The position numbers and the translations under genes were made by a program. A stretch of 64,000 bases of DNA, taken from NCBI GenBank assembly GCA_937996535.1, contig CALKVF010000110.1:1-64000 (forward strand), in the 5' to 3' direction. The DNA comes from an uncultured Novosphingobium sp. (lineage in GTDB: Bacteria > Pseudomonadota > Alphaproteobacteria > Sphingomonadales > Sphingomonadaceae). The notes under the pieces were generated by a model, which worked only from the letters and a program-made list of their open reading frames with translations, had not been told where the DNA came from and ran no database searches. This document shows positions 62,914 through 64,000 of this stretch, piece by piece (the first letter of the stretch is position 1; each line of letters starts with the position of its first letter).

Positions 62914-64000
62914 TTAGCGGCCCAGCCGGGCCGTGATCTGGGGAACAATGGCATCTGCGCTGATGCCGAAATACTTGTAGAGTTCGTCCGCCGGGGCCGA
63001 AGCGCCGAAGCGGTCGATCCCGATGTTGATGCCGTCCATGCCGGTGAAGCGTTCCCAGCCCATGGTCACCCCGGCCTCGATCGAGACCTTGAGCACATCG
63101 GCGGGCAGCACGTCGGCGCGGTAGGCGGCGTCCTGCGCCACGAACAGTTCGGCGCAGGGCATTGAGACGACATCGGCGCCGACACCCTGGGCTTCGAGCG
63201 CGGCAGCCGCGGCCATCGCGATTTCGACTTCGCTACCCGTGGCGATCAGCACGACCTGGCGCGCAGCATCCGCCGCCTTGAGGCGGTAGGCGCCCTTGGC
63301 CGAGCGGTTGGCGGCGCGGGTCCAGCCCTCTTCGCCGGCGCCGCGCAGCTGCGGCAGGTTCTGGCGCGAGAGCGCGAGCACCGAAGGAGTGCCCGTGGTT
63401 TCGAGCGCCAGCGCCCAGCATTCTGCCGTTTCGATCACGTCGGCCGGACGATAGACGTTGAGGTTCGGGATCATGCGCATCGACATGACATGCTCGACCG
63501 GCTGGTGGGTCGGGCCGTCTTCGCCAAGGCCGATCGAATCGTGGGTCAGGACATAGACGACCTGCGCGTGCTGCAGCGCCGACATGCGGATCGCGTTGCG
63601 GCAATAGTCCGAGAACACCAGGAAGGTGCCGCCATAGGGCACCACGCCGCCATGCAGCGCCATGCCGTTCATCGCGGCGGCCATGCCGAATTCGCGGATC
63701 CCGTAATAGACGTGGCGGCCGGCGTAGTTATCGGCGCCGAACGGCACGGTCGACTTGGTCTTGGTGAGGTTCGAGCCGGTGAGGTCGGCGCTGCCGCCCA
63801 GCAGGTGCGGGAGCTGCTCGGTCAGCGGACCCAGCGCCATTTCCGAAGCCTTGCGGGTCGCAACCTTCTGCGGCGCGGCGACGAGGCCGGCGATGTAGCT
63901 TTCCAGCGCCGGCGAAGCGACTTCGGCGGTGCCGGCCATCCGGGCTTCGAAGTCTGCGCGGGCGGCCGAAGCGGCGAGCCGGGCATCCCATGCACCGCGA
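62914..64000 (-). CDS. tkt: Transketolase, C-terminal part (5' end beyond the window)
   Basis: About 360 residues of the C-terminal half are visible and the reading frame stays open to position 64000. Present are the pyrimidine-binding domain with GIREFGMAAAMNGMALHGG (catalytic Glu) and HDSIGLGEDGPTHQPVEH. The transketolase C domain follows, ending PQITARLGR. The thiamine diphosphate binding N-terminal half lies outside. The enzyme links glycolysis and the pentose phosphate pathway and is first in the tkt-gap-pgk unit. Confidence 0.95.
   Translation of the reverse strand, partial: RGAWDARLAASAARADFEARMAGTAEVASPALESYIAGLVAAPQKVATRKASEMALGPLTEQLPHLLGGSADLTGSNLTKTKSTVPFGADNYAGRHVYYGIREFGMAAAMNGMALHGGVVPYGGTFLVFSDYCRNAIRMSALQHAQVVYVLTHDSIGLGEDGPTHQPVEHVMSMRMIPNLNVYRPADVIETAECWALALETTGTPSVLALSRQNLPQLRGAGEEGWTRAANRSAKGAYRLKAADAARQVVLIATGSEVEIAMAAAAALEAQGVGADVVSMPCAELFVAQDAAYRADVLPADVLKVSIEAGVTMGWERFTGMDGINIGIDRFGASAPADELYKYFGISADAIVPQITARLGR

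Overview
The window is high-GC, densely coded DNA from an alphaproteobacterium. The gene set points to Sphingomonadales (Novosphingobium, Sphingomonas or Erythrobacter type). The markers are a tkt-gap-pgk-fba(class I)-thiE cluster, a ScfR-type regulator, the PrsK/PrsR/PrsT genes that accompany XrtA/PEP-CTERM exopolysaccharide systems, a TonB receptor with an EEIVVTAQRR-type plug start, and alphaproteobacterial long forms of PstC and PstA. This placement is inferred from gene content, not from a marker-gene phylogeny.

Positions 1-27,700 form a surface-protein secretion region. After a partial tRNA-Glu and a LuxR-type regulator comes an AT-rich 0.7 kb leader, then a giant 2,711-residue adhesin. 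The adhesin has an N-terminal retention-type domain, a di-alanine site that could be cut by LapG, about a dozen Ig-like repeats, a vWA domain and DxDxDG calcium loops. Its secretion genes follow: TolC, a LapB-type ABC transporter, a SleB-type cell-wall hydrolase embedded in the operon, and LapC. A convergent LapG-type periplasmic protease closes the group. A second type I system is encoded next on the minus strand as a tight operon: a LuxR-type regulator, a PrtD-type ABC protein, an HlyD-type adaptor and an Omp85-like barrel without visible POTRA domains. A second TolC and a 724-residue pure RTX protein diverge from it. The working model is two type I secretion machines under related LuxR regulators, one with a releasable adhesin, plus a peptidoglycan hydrolase and an extra barrel as accessory parts.

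Positions 27,700-35,880 hold the phosphate-starvation locus: phoR, a reverse-oriented DUF2490 outer-membrane gene, then pstS-pstC-pstA-pstB-phoU-phoB. Pho-box-like 11-bp-spaced repeats lie in front of both pstS and the DUF2490 gene, which marks the latter as a candidate Pho-regulon member.

Positions 35,890-44,200 are a mixed metabolic and transport stretch: a TonB-dependent receptor with a divergent AraC regulator, an APC amino-acid permease, panB, an SBF-like transporter and an alpha-methylacyl-CoA racemase. Positions 44,250-50,950 are the minus-strand PEP-CTERM-associated set: sugar transferase, PrsK histidine kinase, PrsR sigma-54 response regulator and a TPR lipoprotein. XrtA itself and any PEP-CTERM substrate are not in view.

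Positions 51,000-64,000 hold a ScfR-type regulator, small uncharacterised genes, a periplasmic M20 peptidase, tRNA-Leu(CAA), an inositol-monophosphatase-family gene with efp, an OPT transporter, thiE, and the glycolysis cluster fba, pgk, gap and tkt (tkt cut by the window end). No CRISPR array, insertion sequence or prophage was seen.
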